Below, piece after piece: positions 50,172 through 60,727 of a DNA stretch of 64,000 bases. Source of the DNA: Agelas oroides (taxonomy: Eukaryota > Porifera > Demospongiae > Agelasida > Agelasidae); NCBI GenBank assembly GCA_949130485.1, contig OX422183.1:22919202-22983201 (forward strand). Direction: 5' to 3'. A model generated the notes under the pieces. The model saw nothing but the letters and a program-made list of their open reading frames with translations, had not been told where the DNA came from and made no database searches. The position numbers were made by a program, and so were the translations under genes. How positions within the stretch are numbered: the stretch's first letter is position 1; every line of letters begins with the position of its first letter.

Positions 50172-53100
50172 TCATGCTGTGGTATCCTGCATACAGTTTT
50201 GAATCAGTAATAATCTATATAGTGATAATATATCTCTTGCACATCTCATGAATGCAAATCTTGTGACTTGGTTGAGCAAGCCAAAAAACTTGCCTTTTTT
50301 AATACAACACCAGACAAGCACAAATACAGCGATGGTTATTAATACAATTCCAACAATTCCAACAATTCCACCAACAACTGCACCAGCGATGATTCTGCCA
50401 TTGTCTAGAAAAGGAATAAACACTTGCATGAAAATCTGTAGCTGAATTGCAAACTAGCAGTGGCTGATTCTCAGCTGAAATCAGGTAATAAAACAAGTCA
50501 AATTTTCATCCTACACAGTGACCTCAGGGAGATGTGGTTCATTGATTGTTTATGCTGTACCAATTCTCAAGTAGAAAACATGATGCTTTATGCTGAACCT
50601 GTTCTACCATGCAACCTTCAGCTGATGCTCTAACTTGAGTCCACTTTTCCTCCCATCCCAAAAACAGTCACTTCTCAGACAAACTAGGGATTTGTGATTG
50701 GTATATGCGGTCTTCAAATCTTGTTTCACATAATTTCAGACACCTTACATTAATTTGATTGAAACAATGGCACACACACACCTGTTATCATGTGTCTCTC
50801 CAACTGCTGTCATGAAAATATCTAATGTATTGCATGCTTATCCTGTACTAACATCACGCCTTGGTGGCAGGAGACATACCATTAGTGTTAACAGCATTTG
50901 TTTTTCACATATTATAATTTGGATGAGTCTTAGAAAGTGAAATTATGCTCCAAAAATTTTAAATTCTCAGAAGAAAATGACAATGTATGAAAAAAGCACA
51001 ATAACAACTAGAGGTCTTTAGAGAAGACATACCCCGCGCAATTTCAGCAAACTGAACTGTTTATTACCCATGTGTGCCCTTAACTATTGCAGATTAAACT
51101 TTGTGGTATGCAGTGTACATCAGATTACATAGGGTATCTACACTATAATATTAAAGCTGCTTGTAGGGATGGAAGATCAAAGGGTTTTTATACTTCCCAA
51201 CTGAACTTGACTTGTGCCCGCCTGCCACACCCCCTGATGGCTGTCAGCAAATGAACTTCATAGAGTAACTGACCGACCTCGTAAAGTAAATGACCGACCT
51301 CACGAAGCAACTGACCGACCTCATCAAGCCCACGTAGGAGCGTTCGGGTTTTTGACACTAATATTAGTAATAACACGCCGTATTTCACTCACCTGTGCGC
51401 CCAGACGAATGCGTTGCCTCGTTCCCAGGTCCCCGCCCAGCTTTTCGCAATCCTGGGAACGAGGAGGCTGGTTAACGCGAACACGTGGTTGGAGTCAGCA
51501 TATGTCCGGTCTCCACCGTATCCAAGTGGTTGACCGTATCAAAATGGTGGACAATACCAATGTTAAATAGAAAAGAGCTGGAAATGCCGAGGAATGAATT
51601 GCTTTGGTCTCTATCAGGTACACATACATTATTTTTTTTTAGATTGCCATGTCATTGCCGCGTACAGCAATTCTTTAACCCAGTAAATGTGCTGATTTCA
51701 AAATTTTTACCGGACAGACTGACTGACTGACTGCCTGACTGACAGACGGACAAAACCGATTGCTTAACCTCTTCGCGCATGCGTGCGCGGGGTAATTATT
51801 CACAGTGTGTATATATTTGACACAGCTCTATGCCACTACTTAAATGGACACACTAAGGACAAAATTAACAGACCTTGAGACCAACATCCAAATATAGCTA
51901 AATGTACTTTTAGCCATAAAATTTCTTGATGACCATACACATAATGCTTACTGTATGGTAGTGTCATGAAAAATGAATATACTTACCAGTAGGTGGCTGG
52001 ATAGTTGGGGTTGATGTTGATGTTGGATTGAGAACTGCAAACACATGACACTAATATAATAGACCTAATATACAACTTGTTTTGATACCACAATTCAACT
52101 GTAATTGCATGATAATAATGTATCATTAGTTGTAATTACTTCTAACTTGTAATTGTAGTACTAGGGTATAACATATATCTACCAAGATATGCTGTGGATA
52201 ACGTTAGTATACAAATAATTTTTTTATGTGGAGGATTTTGAATGGTAAAATTATCCCTCTCCCCCTTCCCTGTACAATGGCCTCAGAGAGACATGGTTCA
52301 TTGATTGTTCATGCTGTACCTACTATATAGTCTAGTCAATTCTCAAGTAGAAATCAAATCGTTATGCCAGTCTATAGTTATGTGGTCACTAAAGCAATGA
52401 AGCAGTACCACTGTACTATGAACATACTTACCAGTAGGTAGCTGGACAGTTGAGGTTGATGTTGAATTCAGAACTGCAAGCACAGCAGGAAGACTAGTAT
52501 AATTGACCTCATATAAACTTGTTTTTTAAAGAAATTCAATTGTAATTGTATGATAATAGCAGTTATGTATGTACCAGAAGTTGATAAAGATGGGTACATA
52601 GTGCTAACATTGTAATTGTAGTACTAGGCTATATGATAATGTTAGTATATATATGGCACAACAAATTTTCTATGCATGCTTTTGTAGAGGATTTTGAGTG
52701 GTAAAAATATCCCCCCACCCCCCACCCCACCTCTCCAAATGAAAAAAAAATTGAAGTAAATGTTATTAAGTATAAAGTGTACACAAACAGTTTTGACCAT
52801 GCTTCTGCCCAAGTTGACTTCTGCAGGACTCAAACTTGCATGTGACAGTGAAATTATATTCCACAAAAATTTCAATTCTCAGAAGAAAATGACAGATTTT
52901 ATAAGAAGGCTGTGCAAGTATGCAATAACAATTATACAAAGTGTGTACATATTTGACATAGCTCTATACCACTACTTTGGCAAAGTGGACACACTAAGGA
53001 CAAAATGAACAGACCTTGAGGCCTACATCCAAATTTAGCTAAATGCACTTTCAGTCATAAAATTTCTTGATGACCATACATGTACACATAATGCTTACTG

Positions 53101-54460
53101 TACGGCAGTGTCATGAAAAATACAGGTCGTATCTGATCACTGGACTGGATTGTGGACTGGATTGCTGGACTGGACTGATGGACTGGATTACTGGACTTAA
53201 TTTGTTCATATCACATGACCTCCATCCAATCAAATGTGATAAATTTGGTTACAGTAACTGCACTTCATCTTCCCACTGCATGCTAGGGAATGTACATGAG
53301 CGCACAATGCACAATCTACATGGATGGATAAGCATCATGAATTCATGGTGTACACACAGTGAGCTCAAAGCACCCTCTGACTATAGCAAGCGTGCAAAAG
53401 ATCATGAAAAGTACTGACAATTTAGGCCTCTTTACTAAAAACAGTGTATGTCTGTCAGCGTTGAAGTGCTGCAGAGCCTCTGTCATACACCAGCCTGTAC
53501 TGCCGGAGTGGTCATGGAGAACACTGCTGTCAAATGCTATAGCTACCAGGCTATGTACCTAATACCCGTAGTCTTGTTGAATGTCACGGTAGCCATGTAT
53601 GCTTGGTCAGCGAGAGGCCTTGGTATTGTGCCAATTGGCCCACCAAGCTGCTCCATCTGCTGTAGTATACGCATACCTTTAAGGTCTCTTAGGCACAAAA
53701 CTCCCACAGTTGCTGCATGCTGCGTCCTTTGTTTCTCGGCAATCTATTAGCCGCTAAGCCGTGATCGTGACCTAATTCAGCACATCTGATTGGGTGGAGG
53801 TCATGTGATACACACAATTTTAGTTGAAAGGTCAGTCCAGTAATCCAGTCCAGCAGTCCAGTCCAGCGATCCAGTCCACAATCCAGTCCAGCGATTAGAG
53901 ACGACCAAAAATACATGTACACTTACCAGTAGGTAGCTGGACAGTTGGGGTTGATGTTGGATTCAGACCTGCAAGCACAGATGAAGACTAATAAAATCAA
54001 CCTCATATACAGTCTTGAAATGTATGCACACATGCATCTTCACCTTATTGTAAGTAGTGTATATATGACAAAACCTATTACTTTTAGTATTAACAGAAAG
54101 TATTGATAATTTGCACTGTCGAATAGGATTTAGTCATGGAAGTCAAGTTAGGTCTCTTACTAGTGATGAATGTTTTACTTTGAATGAGGGCATCCAACTT
54201 CATGTCATAATATACAATTGAGTTTCAACATGAAACTGAACCCTTAAACATGATACATCTGTGCAGTTTATCACAAGCAACCGATTCTGCATCTGCATCT
54301 GATGGTTCTCCTTCTGGGCTACAGGTATTATCATTCACTGCTGATGAGCATCCAATTTGAATGGTTGTGCTATTGCTTCCCATCTCAAGACTGGCATTGT
54401 AGCTAAGAAAACACACGAGACATAACTTTACCTTATCTACACATATATACATATAATTAC

Positions 54461-54511
<51 letters not shown>

Positions 54512-55643
54512 CCTATCTATCTATATCTATATCTACATCTATATACCTGTGCAGTTTCTCACTGGCAGTGTAACAGATTCTGAGTCCAATGGATCTTCTG
54601 GACTACATGTGGTATTGATCCTTGAAGATGAGCATCCAATTTGAATGGTTGTGCTTGTGCTAACACTTGCATTGTAGCTCAAGCGAGAAGTGAAGGTGTC
54701 AGAATTTGAACAGTTAATCACTTCCACATGCACTGGAGGTGATTTATCAGGAACACAAGTTTGTCTGTTACCGTTACAGAGTTGAGTGCGACTGCAAAAC
54801 GATATAGTTTTGTTATCCCACCAGTGTATTTCTTGAATACAGGGTGCTGTACAGTTGCAGACAACTTCTTCTCCATCACATACATAAGTCTGCGGTGCAC
54901 AGTTCAAGTTTACTGCACTTGCAACTGCATAAAGTGAGGATTTGACATAATATACGTTAATGTTATTTGGCTCTCTCCAACCTGTCATAGCTCTACAATC
55001 ACAATTTTTGTTATGGATTACATTTTGCCATGTAAAAATTAACATTTAGGTCATGTAACAATCAAATATTACATCATTTCTTGTCTTTTTCTAATGTACA
55101 TATCAAGGATTGTAGGTTTTGTGGAGATCTACATTGTCTTTGTCATGTAAACACCTTGGAATTACGTACATATTTTGTGTCTAATATCCAAGATCCAGCA
55201 ACACACACATGCAGCTGTAAACACATGAATACTGACTGAGGGTAACTACAAAGCATACGAATATTTTCTATGTTCCAAAAAGCGCTCATTATCCTTGTCG
55301 ATACAAACATGGCAAAACAAAAAAGGAATGCTGCAGCTAAATGCCACTGGATTAACCACACACAATTAAAGCAAAACAAAATTACAAACTGCAGGTTATT
55401 GCCTTTTTCCATAACCATTCTTTACTGAAAGTCAATTGTTGTAGTAATTATTTGCATGCACATGTTGGTGGAATTTGGCCTAGGTATGAGGAGAAGGCTA
55501 TATATGTGTTGCTCTGAGGGAAATACATAATCTTCTTAAGAATGAATGAACAAGAAAGTGCTTACAGTAGACATACCTGTAAGTGAGAGTAGTAGAATTG
55601 GGAGATTCATCAATCTGTAGCTTACGAAATTGAACAAAAGCAT
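50172..55643 (-). CDS. Ig-like, mucin-linker, single-TM receptor (six exons)
   Basis: The six minus-strand exons and all their junctions are phase 1. (1) 55577-55610 (or from ATG 55643): signal peptide MNLPILLLSLT, donor ACAG/GTATGT. (2) 54547-54924, 378 nt: ASAVNLNCAPQTYVCDGEE, CNCTAPC, EIHWWDNKTISFC, SRLSYNAS, TTIQIGC, ending NCTG; 12 Cys, six sequons and a divergent Ig-like layout (C...W...I.C). (3) 53927-53968: LNPTSTPTVQLPT. (4) 52432-52473: LNSTSTSTVQLPT. (5) 51987-52034: LNPTSTSTPTIQPPT. (6) 50172-50404: DNGRIIAG, a TM helix (AVVGGIVGIVGIVLITIAVF, then VLVWCC), KKGK stop-transfer, ~40-residue tail, TGA. The product is ~255-265 residues: a type I surface protein with an O-glycosylatable stalk. 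Ligand unknown. No lesion was seen in these exons. It belongs to a locally duplicated family (20.9, 54.3, 11.8 kb). Confidence 0.68.
51246..51340. repeat. 24-bp tandem repeat AACTGACCGACCTCGTAAAGT
   Basis: About three and a half copies of a unit containing TGACCGACCTC, inside the last intron or 3' part of the receptor gene. Confidence 0.8.
51414..51472. mobile_element. Minimal CCTCGTTCCCAGG foldback
   Basis: GCCTCGTTCCCAGGTCCCCG, then CAGCTTTTCGCAATCCTGGGAACGAGG: two inverted CCTCGTTCCCAGG ends with ~30 bp between, same family as 43831-43957. Confidence 0.8.
51714..51797. repeat. GACTGACTGACTGA run followed by GCGCATGCGTGCGC hairpin
   Basis: The same combination of a GACA/GACT microsatellite and a GC-rich palindrome occurs at 23367-23452 and 60540-60620, so this is a repeat-family terminus of unknown class. 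Confidence 0.65.
53125..53906. mobile_element. 782-bp MULE-like MITE in a receptor intron, 9-bp target duplication
   Basis: The left TIR GGTCGTATCTGATCACTGGA, CTGGATTGTGGACTGGATTG, CTGGACTGGACTG is inverted at the right end (reverse complement GGTCGTCTCTAATCGCTGGA), arms ~130 bp. AAAAATACA lies on both sides (53116-53124 and 53907-53915). It lies between exons 3 and 4 of the receptor gene; the right flank is 12 bp from the exon 3 donor. Fragments of the family are at 5850, 23555 and 23840. Confidence 0.92.
54245..54402 (-). pseudogene. Partial dead copy of the Ig-like exon inside the gene
   Basis: YNASLEMGSNSTTIQIGCSS, AVNDNTCSPEGEPSDADAES matches the 3' half of the ectodomain exon, especially the 20.9-kb copy. 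A deletion before VACDKLHRC shifts the frame, and the donor is changed from ACAG/GTATAT to ACAG/ATGTAT. It lies in the intron between exons 2 and 3 and is preceded by an AG but by none of the first half of the domain. Confidence 0.75.
54459..54536. repeat. (CTAT)n microsatellite, ~17 units
   Basis: CTATCTATCTAT... with a CTAC interruption and an ATCTATAT tail, 10 bp from the exon 2 donor of the receptor gene. Confidence 0.95.
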
Positions 55644-56275
55644 TTCAGGATAAGTACATTAGTAGTAGTTAGAGTTGACTTCTCAGCCAGTACTCCTCTG
55701 ATTTGGGCTTTAGCACCTTGGAAAACGAGGACAGTGTTAATTATTAGTCTCAGGTTCTATTGGCACTATTGGTTCCCAGGGTGTTTATTCAAGCTCTCAT
55801 ATAAGGGCACTATCCTATACTATTCCCCAGGTCCTGACCCAGCTGCCCCTCCTCTTACCATGCGAGGGAGAGGTAATTAACATTCTTTATCCACCACAGT
55901 TTCAACTATTGTAGTAAACAATTGTACATAATGAATATTAGCCATAAGTTTAAATGAATATTTCTTCATCCACCCATAGTGGCCATAAGTTTAACCACAC
56001 ATCATGAATATTTCTGAATTCACCCACCCATGTCTTAACAAAACATGCCACACAAAGCGAAAGGGATGCTTACATTCTTTATATGAAAACAATTAATTTA
56101 GCCACCAACCCTCACACTTTCCAAGTTTCAAGTGACAATTACTGCATGCTGACAAGAAAGCCTAGGTTTAAGATTAGGGTTATGCTGCTTATACTGCAGC
56201 TAAACATGAACCAAGTAATTATGTGATTATAGTAAAAGTAAGTAAGCAAGGTAGCTACAGTTTACAGTATGATAC
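55644..56275. other. No gene recognised
   Basis: Probable promoter region of the minus-strand receptor gene. CATAAGTTTAA...CATGAATATTTCT..CA is repeated twice at 55925-56020. Confidence 0.35.
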
Positions 56276-56319
56276 CTGTGAATGAAAGTAGTAGAATAAA
56301 ATAGTGTGAGATCCATCAT
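56276..56319 (-). pseudogene. Paralogous signal-peptide exon
   Basis: The sequence ATGGATCTCACACTATTTTA, then TTCTACTACTTTCATTCACA, ending G/GTATC parallels exon 1 of the receptor (ATGAATCTCCCAATTCTACT, then ACTCTCACTTACAG/GTATG) but has seven extra bases. The frame from ATG (MDLTLFYSTTFIH) therefore reaches the donor in phase 2 instead of 1. Either a dead duplicate of exon 1 or an alternative leader. Confidence 0.5.
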
Positions 56320-56412
56320 TCTTCACCCTATAAAATATAGCATGAAAAACTTTAGTACACTGGTAGAGAATTCTATTAGATGTGCATTTAGCTACAGCAC
56401 ATGACTCCTACA

Positions 56413-56636
56413 GAGGCATAGCCTGAATGTAGGCAATGCCAGGGCACAGCATGGGCACACTATACGTTTACGAGAACTTCTGTGAAAAATGCAGAAGCAA
56501 CTAGGGGGTCTGTGGGCATCCTCCCCCAGAAAATTTTGAAATTTTTGAGCTTGTTAATTTTGAGGCTATTAATTTTAGGCCATACCATCGCCTTGAATCA
56601 GGAGCACTTCGACCATGCCTACGCCACTGCCCTCCT
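56413..56636. mobile_element. ~220-bp MITE, GGCATAGCCTG...CTACGCCACTG ends
   Basis: Left GAGGCATAGCCTGAATG and right CATGCCTACGCCACTGCC are inverse. The interior shares GGGCACAGCATGGGCACACT with 19935-19957 and has CATCCTCCCCCAGAAAATTT, typical of hAT-like MITEs. Confidence 0.55.
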
Positions 56637-56639
56637 AGG

Positions 56640-57479
56640 AGCACTAAACATTTTACTGAAATACTAGCCACAATGAAGCTGCTGCTGATGACTAGCCACG
56701 ATGATTGAACAGCTCAATTGCTAGCCATATTAATTGAACAGCTGAATGATTACCCACACTGCATGATTGAACAGCTATATAATAATGGGATGGCAGTTAT
56801 AAACTGAATCACCTGACAAGCAGGCCACAGAAAGAGCTTTTCTAGTCTAGCATTGGTCTACAATAACATCATGTAAAGTTAATTGGCTGTATTTCTCATC
56901 AGCTATGTACCTCTGAATTTCTAAGCAGTAAGAATTACATTTGCCTAGTTGCACAAGTTGTAGGATCTTCTGCTTCACTTACTAAGGTTGTCAGTTTGCA
57001 TCAGTGAATAACATGCTGCTACTCAGCACTGCTCTGTCATTACGCCTAGTGTTGAAGCATGTACCCAGTATCTGGTAGCAAAAAATATATAAAGGCTGAT
57101 ACAACTGTGTATGTGCACACCTATTTTACACCCAGTGAGAAACTAGCATCCCACACATCTACTGCTATACGTCATACAGCTTAGAGTTAGGACTCTAGCA
57201 GACACAGTTGACTAAAACACACTTCTTATCTTCAGTCTTGTAAACAAGCCAACATTCTTTCAGTGCCACAGTGATGTCAAAGATAGAGAAGCCAGTGGCC
57301 GTTAATCCCTATCATATCTTCAGTAACTAATGTGTATGCATTTAGCTACATGCATGGGCATTGAGAGTTCATGTTTGGGTTGTCAAATCAGTATTTTATT
57401 ATTCTTAACACCATGGTCATAGTTGATCAGACGATTAACTCACGAACAGTATTCAGTGACTAGCAGAAAAGAACGGCAC
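56640..57479. other. No gene recognised
   Basis: A short GATTGAACAGCT(GAAT) repeat at 56700-56780; otherwise anonymous. Confidence 0.35.
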
Positions 57480-57770
57480 GGCTTTATTAATCAGCATACC
57501 TCTCGCGGTGCGAAGCGTAGACACGCCCAATCACATCCCAATTGTCTTCGGCGACTAGTTTTACAAGCGCTTCAAGGCATGAGCTTAAAAACAAAAGAGG
57601 GGGCACTTTCGTGCTCTTAATTTTATTGTTCGTACATTGTTTTCTACTCCCCTGCAGGTCCGCATTCCGCGGGGAACTTTGCCGACATTCCTGGCGATAA
57701 AACCATAGCAACGCGTCCTCTACCCACACGCACAGTTTACCTGATCTGACCACGCATCCGCGTTCCTATC
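57480..57770. repeat. Interspersed repeat shared with 35806-36075
   Basis: See the partner copy; here GCGAAGCGTAGACACGCCCA, GAGCTTAAAAACAAAAG and CATTCCGCGGGG are the matching blocks. Confidence 0.6.
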
Positions 57771-57937
57771 CATCCTGACCACACCTCCTCCGAGGGCCAC
57801 GAAGCAGCTGTTTGCCGTTTCACAGTTGATTTACACCTTGTAATTTCCTATTGAACTTGTGATAGCAGCACTCATGTGACAGAATACTGCGCTGCACGCA
57901 CTGTACAGAGCGTCGCAACAAACTGCTGTAAAAGAAG

Positions 57938-58530
57938 TTACCAGACTCCTTCCCTCTCTTGCGGAACGGGGAGTGGCCACGCGAGACTACGTAGGTAGGT
58001 CATGAATGCATTCTTCTTTCCTCTTCGTCTTTGTAACATCCTTTCTAGGAGAGTATCCCTGGTTGGGCTAGATGGGACCGCGGGTTGGAGTAGTAGAGCG
58101 TTCCGGTGTGTACGGAGTTGGTCTAGAAAGTCCACGATGTACACCTGTGTTGCGTGGTCCTTAGCCGAGCATGACGTCGTCAAAGCGGTACGGGTCCAGG
58201 TTAATACTGGGAGTAGCGATTTAATGTGGGAGGGTGCATCTGAGAGTAATTCATGGCGGCGGGTGGAGAGGGAGGAGCAGTGCAAGATGAAGTGGGCGGA
58301 GTCATCTGGTGCAGTGAGGCACAACTTGCAGGTGGAGTCGCCGGGGGCTGTGCCATTCATCCTGGGACGAAACCTCGAGGCGTCAGCCTCCAGACCACCA
58401 CAGCCAACTAGCATTCTAACTCGGAAGTTGGTTCTGGTGGTGGCTTTTCGATCGTGTAGGGTGGAGGACCAGTGGTGGGAGGGTTTACCGAGGAGGAGCG
58501 GAACAGCATTCACGTGACTGGAAGTGGGCG
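57938..58530 (-). pseudogene. C-terminal part of a LINE ORF2
   Basis: A 191-codon frame reads HVNAVPLLLGKPSHHWSSTL, then NFRVRMLVGCGGLEADASRF. A zinc knuckle CKLCLTAPDDSAHFILHC (C-x2-C-x8-H-x4-C) and LSTRRHELLSDAPSHIKSLL follow. This arrangement, R.R.R...G...L..D..RF followed by a CCHC knuckle and a basic tail, is the region after the reverse transcriptase in Jockey/I/L1-type non-LTR elements. RT and endonuclease are missing upstream (above 58530), so it is 5' truncated, but the remaining frame is intact. It ends next to a solo AGTCTCG-type MITE end (57945-57992). Confidence 0.7.
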
Positions 58531-58698
58531 TGGCAATCCAAAAATTTCCGGGTGCGCTTCGCTCGCCAGTGGCTGAACCCCCCTTTCTAAATTTCTAAAT
58601 CCGCCACTGGTCTCGGACATACAAATCGCTCCCTGCTCACCGGTTGTTAGAAAGAATCCAAGGTCATAATCGGAAAGCTGAACCCGACTTTAAGTACC
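58531..58698. other. Transposon debris CGCTTCGCTCGCCAGTGGC
   Basis: AAAATTTCCGGGTGCGCTTC, GCTCGCCAGTGGCTGAACCC and TTTCTAAATTTCTAAATCCG, then CCACTGG is a compact inverted-ended fragment of a common invertebrate repeat type; no gene. Confidence 0.4.
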
Positions 58699-58707
58699 CC
58701 CCTGGGT

Positions 58708-59126
58708 AGGCCTTGGTAGATTATGCTCCAACTTCTACCCATTATTCTATTCTTTTACTCCCATAAACTTCACCTATTATTCTTTTCAATGCACCCATTA
58801 TTCTCAATTATGCTACTGGATTTCACACATATGCATATAAAAAATGACAATAATTGTTACAATTAGGATTCTCGCCTTTCTCAGTGGTTGTGTTCTAGCA
58901 TTACTGAAAGCTGTATGTAGTCCTCTAAAGAAGATTCTTGCTGTAAACATAAGAAACATGTTACTGGGAATGAGGCTACAGTGTACTTGGTCGAAAGAGA
59001 TTGCAAGTTTGCAATGTTCTGGCCACCTGATCAGGAAAGTGTACCTATTATGCCAGCATAATTCTTGATGCTCAGGAGCACCTATTATTCCCAAAATTAT
59101 GCTAGCATAATCTACCAAGGCCTATA
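58708..59126. mobile_element. 419-bp MITE, AGGCCTTGGTAGATTATGCT ends, 9-bp target duplication
   Basis: AGGCCTTGGTAGATTATGCT is inverted at 59104-59123, and CCCCTGGGT flanks it at 58699-58707 and 59127-59135. The interior is rich in ATTATTC/ATTATGC words, also present at 36955-37060 and 38690-38760. Confidence 0.85.
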
Positions 59127-60030
59127 CCCCTGGGTTGGACACTCGTTCGGTAGGTAGGACGAACGATTATGTGGTTCGTTCAGGTCCCTACACAGAGAAG
59201 AGTGTCGTGTAGCGGGACTTCTTCCAAGCCACGAGACCCATTTTTCTACGGTCCAAACCGCAAGCACACATGGTCAGTATCTGCGCATGCGTACGATTTG
59301 GCCCTTTGAAATTTCACGACTTGGACACTTCTTGGACACCATTATGTTAGGCCATTATTTGTTGTATATTAGTTTCTCATCAGGGACTCTCTAAAGTTCA
59401 TGCGGGCGGCCATTACCATTGTACCATTATTCGTCAACCGTAATAAAAGTTCCTCTCCTGGACGCGAGAGGCCATGCGCACCCCCTGCGAAACAACCACG
59501 AAATGTGGGGTGAGCGCTCCGATGTTTTCTACAAGAAGGCATATTTTAGCTGGCTTACAGTGCGCTGAGTCGTTCCAAATCGACATGCAACTCAGCATTA
59601 CCGATGCATACCGAGCACGAGATCGAAAATTACGCAATAATGGCGATAATGACTAACAAAGCGGGTCCTAAAAAAGCATGCGAGCGGGCGAATATGCAAC
59701 ATATATACGCCTTACATAACTGTTTTGGAACACTCTTGGATACGAAGCAATTCTTGCAAGACTTTGAACACGCCTTGGACACTGCATCTGTGCATTTCCA
59801 AGACTTGTGCACTGTGCATTTCTAAGGCTGGTGCACTACTTGTATGGAGTGCACAAGCCAGGGAAACTTTTGGGAACTACCATGTCTACTGCTGTGGTTG
59901 CTACAAATTGGTATGCCCATGCATGTCACTTCTCAGTTACAATTATAATCACCTGTGTAAAATGAAAGGCACTGAAGTGCCAAACCCTCGGCGCAGCAGT
60001 GCATGTGATTTTATTGTATTTGTGTGTTGA
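59127..60030. other. No gene recognised
   Basis: Mixed repeat debris (ACCCTCGGCGCAGCAG at 59986 pairs in sense with the 60585 hairpin). Short frames only. Confidence 0.35.
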
Positions 60031-60311
60031 CTAGAATCGATCACTGCCTCGTGACTCTCTCATGCTTGCCATGCACATTCTGTTTTGTTCCTGCCTATGC
60101 AAAGTTCGCTCACGAATTTCTGACACTCTTTCACAGGCCTTGTGCAACTTATCTTTAGCTTTCCTAGCTGATTTCACACTATCATAGCTTTCTCTCGCAA
60201 ATTACACTCTGCTTTTCGTTTGGATCGAAAGACATGATCACAGCGTTCACATGTCTTCCATCTTACAGGCACAGCAGCTTTACACTGCGGGCATACCTTT
60301 GTTGGAGGCAT
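60031..60311 (-). pseudogene. Zinc-ribbon/basic coiled-coil transposon protein, one frameshift
   Basis: ATG 60311 gives MPPTKVCPQCKAAVPVRWKT, then CERCDHVFRSKRKAE: a four-Cys zinc ribbon (CPQC...CERC) followed by a nuclear-localisation-like SKRK. After one frameshift near 60195 it continues SYDSVKSARKAKDKLHKACE, RVSEIRERTLHRQEQNRMCM and ends SRGSDRF, TAG 60031. I recognise this small Cys4-plus-basic-helix ORF as a repeated sponge transposon protein but cannot name its superfamily. Confidence 0.5.
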
Positions 60312-60539
60312 AATTACTGCCAATGGCGAACTCGCCGCAATGAACGTCTCTCCGCCGCTAGCCACGTGGTCCAGATTCATACGCATGCGCGTTTTCCGCG
60401 GAGTAAAAAAATGACTTATCGTGTAGCCGTATGCCGTACAAACAGAAAATCGCTTAACATTTTCGACCTTCATCTGCCGCCGAGAAGGTTAGTATCGTTT
60501 GTGGCACGAATAAACACGTGAAAAGTGAGATGTTGAGTA

Positions 60540-60620
60540 ACAGACACACAGACACACACACAGACACACAGACCAAGTACTGTAACCCTCGCTGCGCATG
60601 CGCGCCGAGGGTTAACTAGG
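60540..60620. repeat. ACAGACACACAGA run plus AACCCTCGCTGCGCATGCGC hairpin
   Basis: Simple CA/GACA repeat followed by AACCCTCGCTGCGCATGCGC, then GCCGAGGGTT (imperfect 13-bp arms). Likely one end of the repeat that carries the zinc-ribbon ORF. Confidence 0.65.
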
Positions 60621-60727
60621 GGATTATTGCATATGTGCTAACTTTTAGTACCACTTCAGTGAAAGTTTGCATGCTCTGGAAATCATAAATGGAACTTTCG
60701 GACCGTAATGTATTGGTGGTGGGATAC

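Noticed and set aside
58002..58517. 171-codon plus-strand frame
   Set aside because: Exact antisense of the LINE ORF2 C-terminus, which has a recognisable zinc knuckle on the minus strand.
60583..60624. Helitron 3' end (GC-rich hairpin followed by CTAG)
   Set aside because: The related repeats at 23.4 and 51.8 kb lack CTRR after the hairpin, no T follows the putative end, and no 5' TC terminus or Rep/helicase was found.
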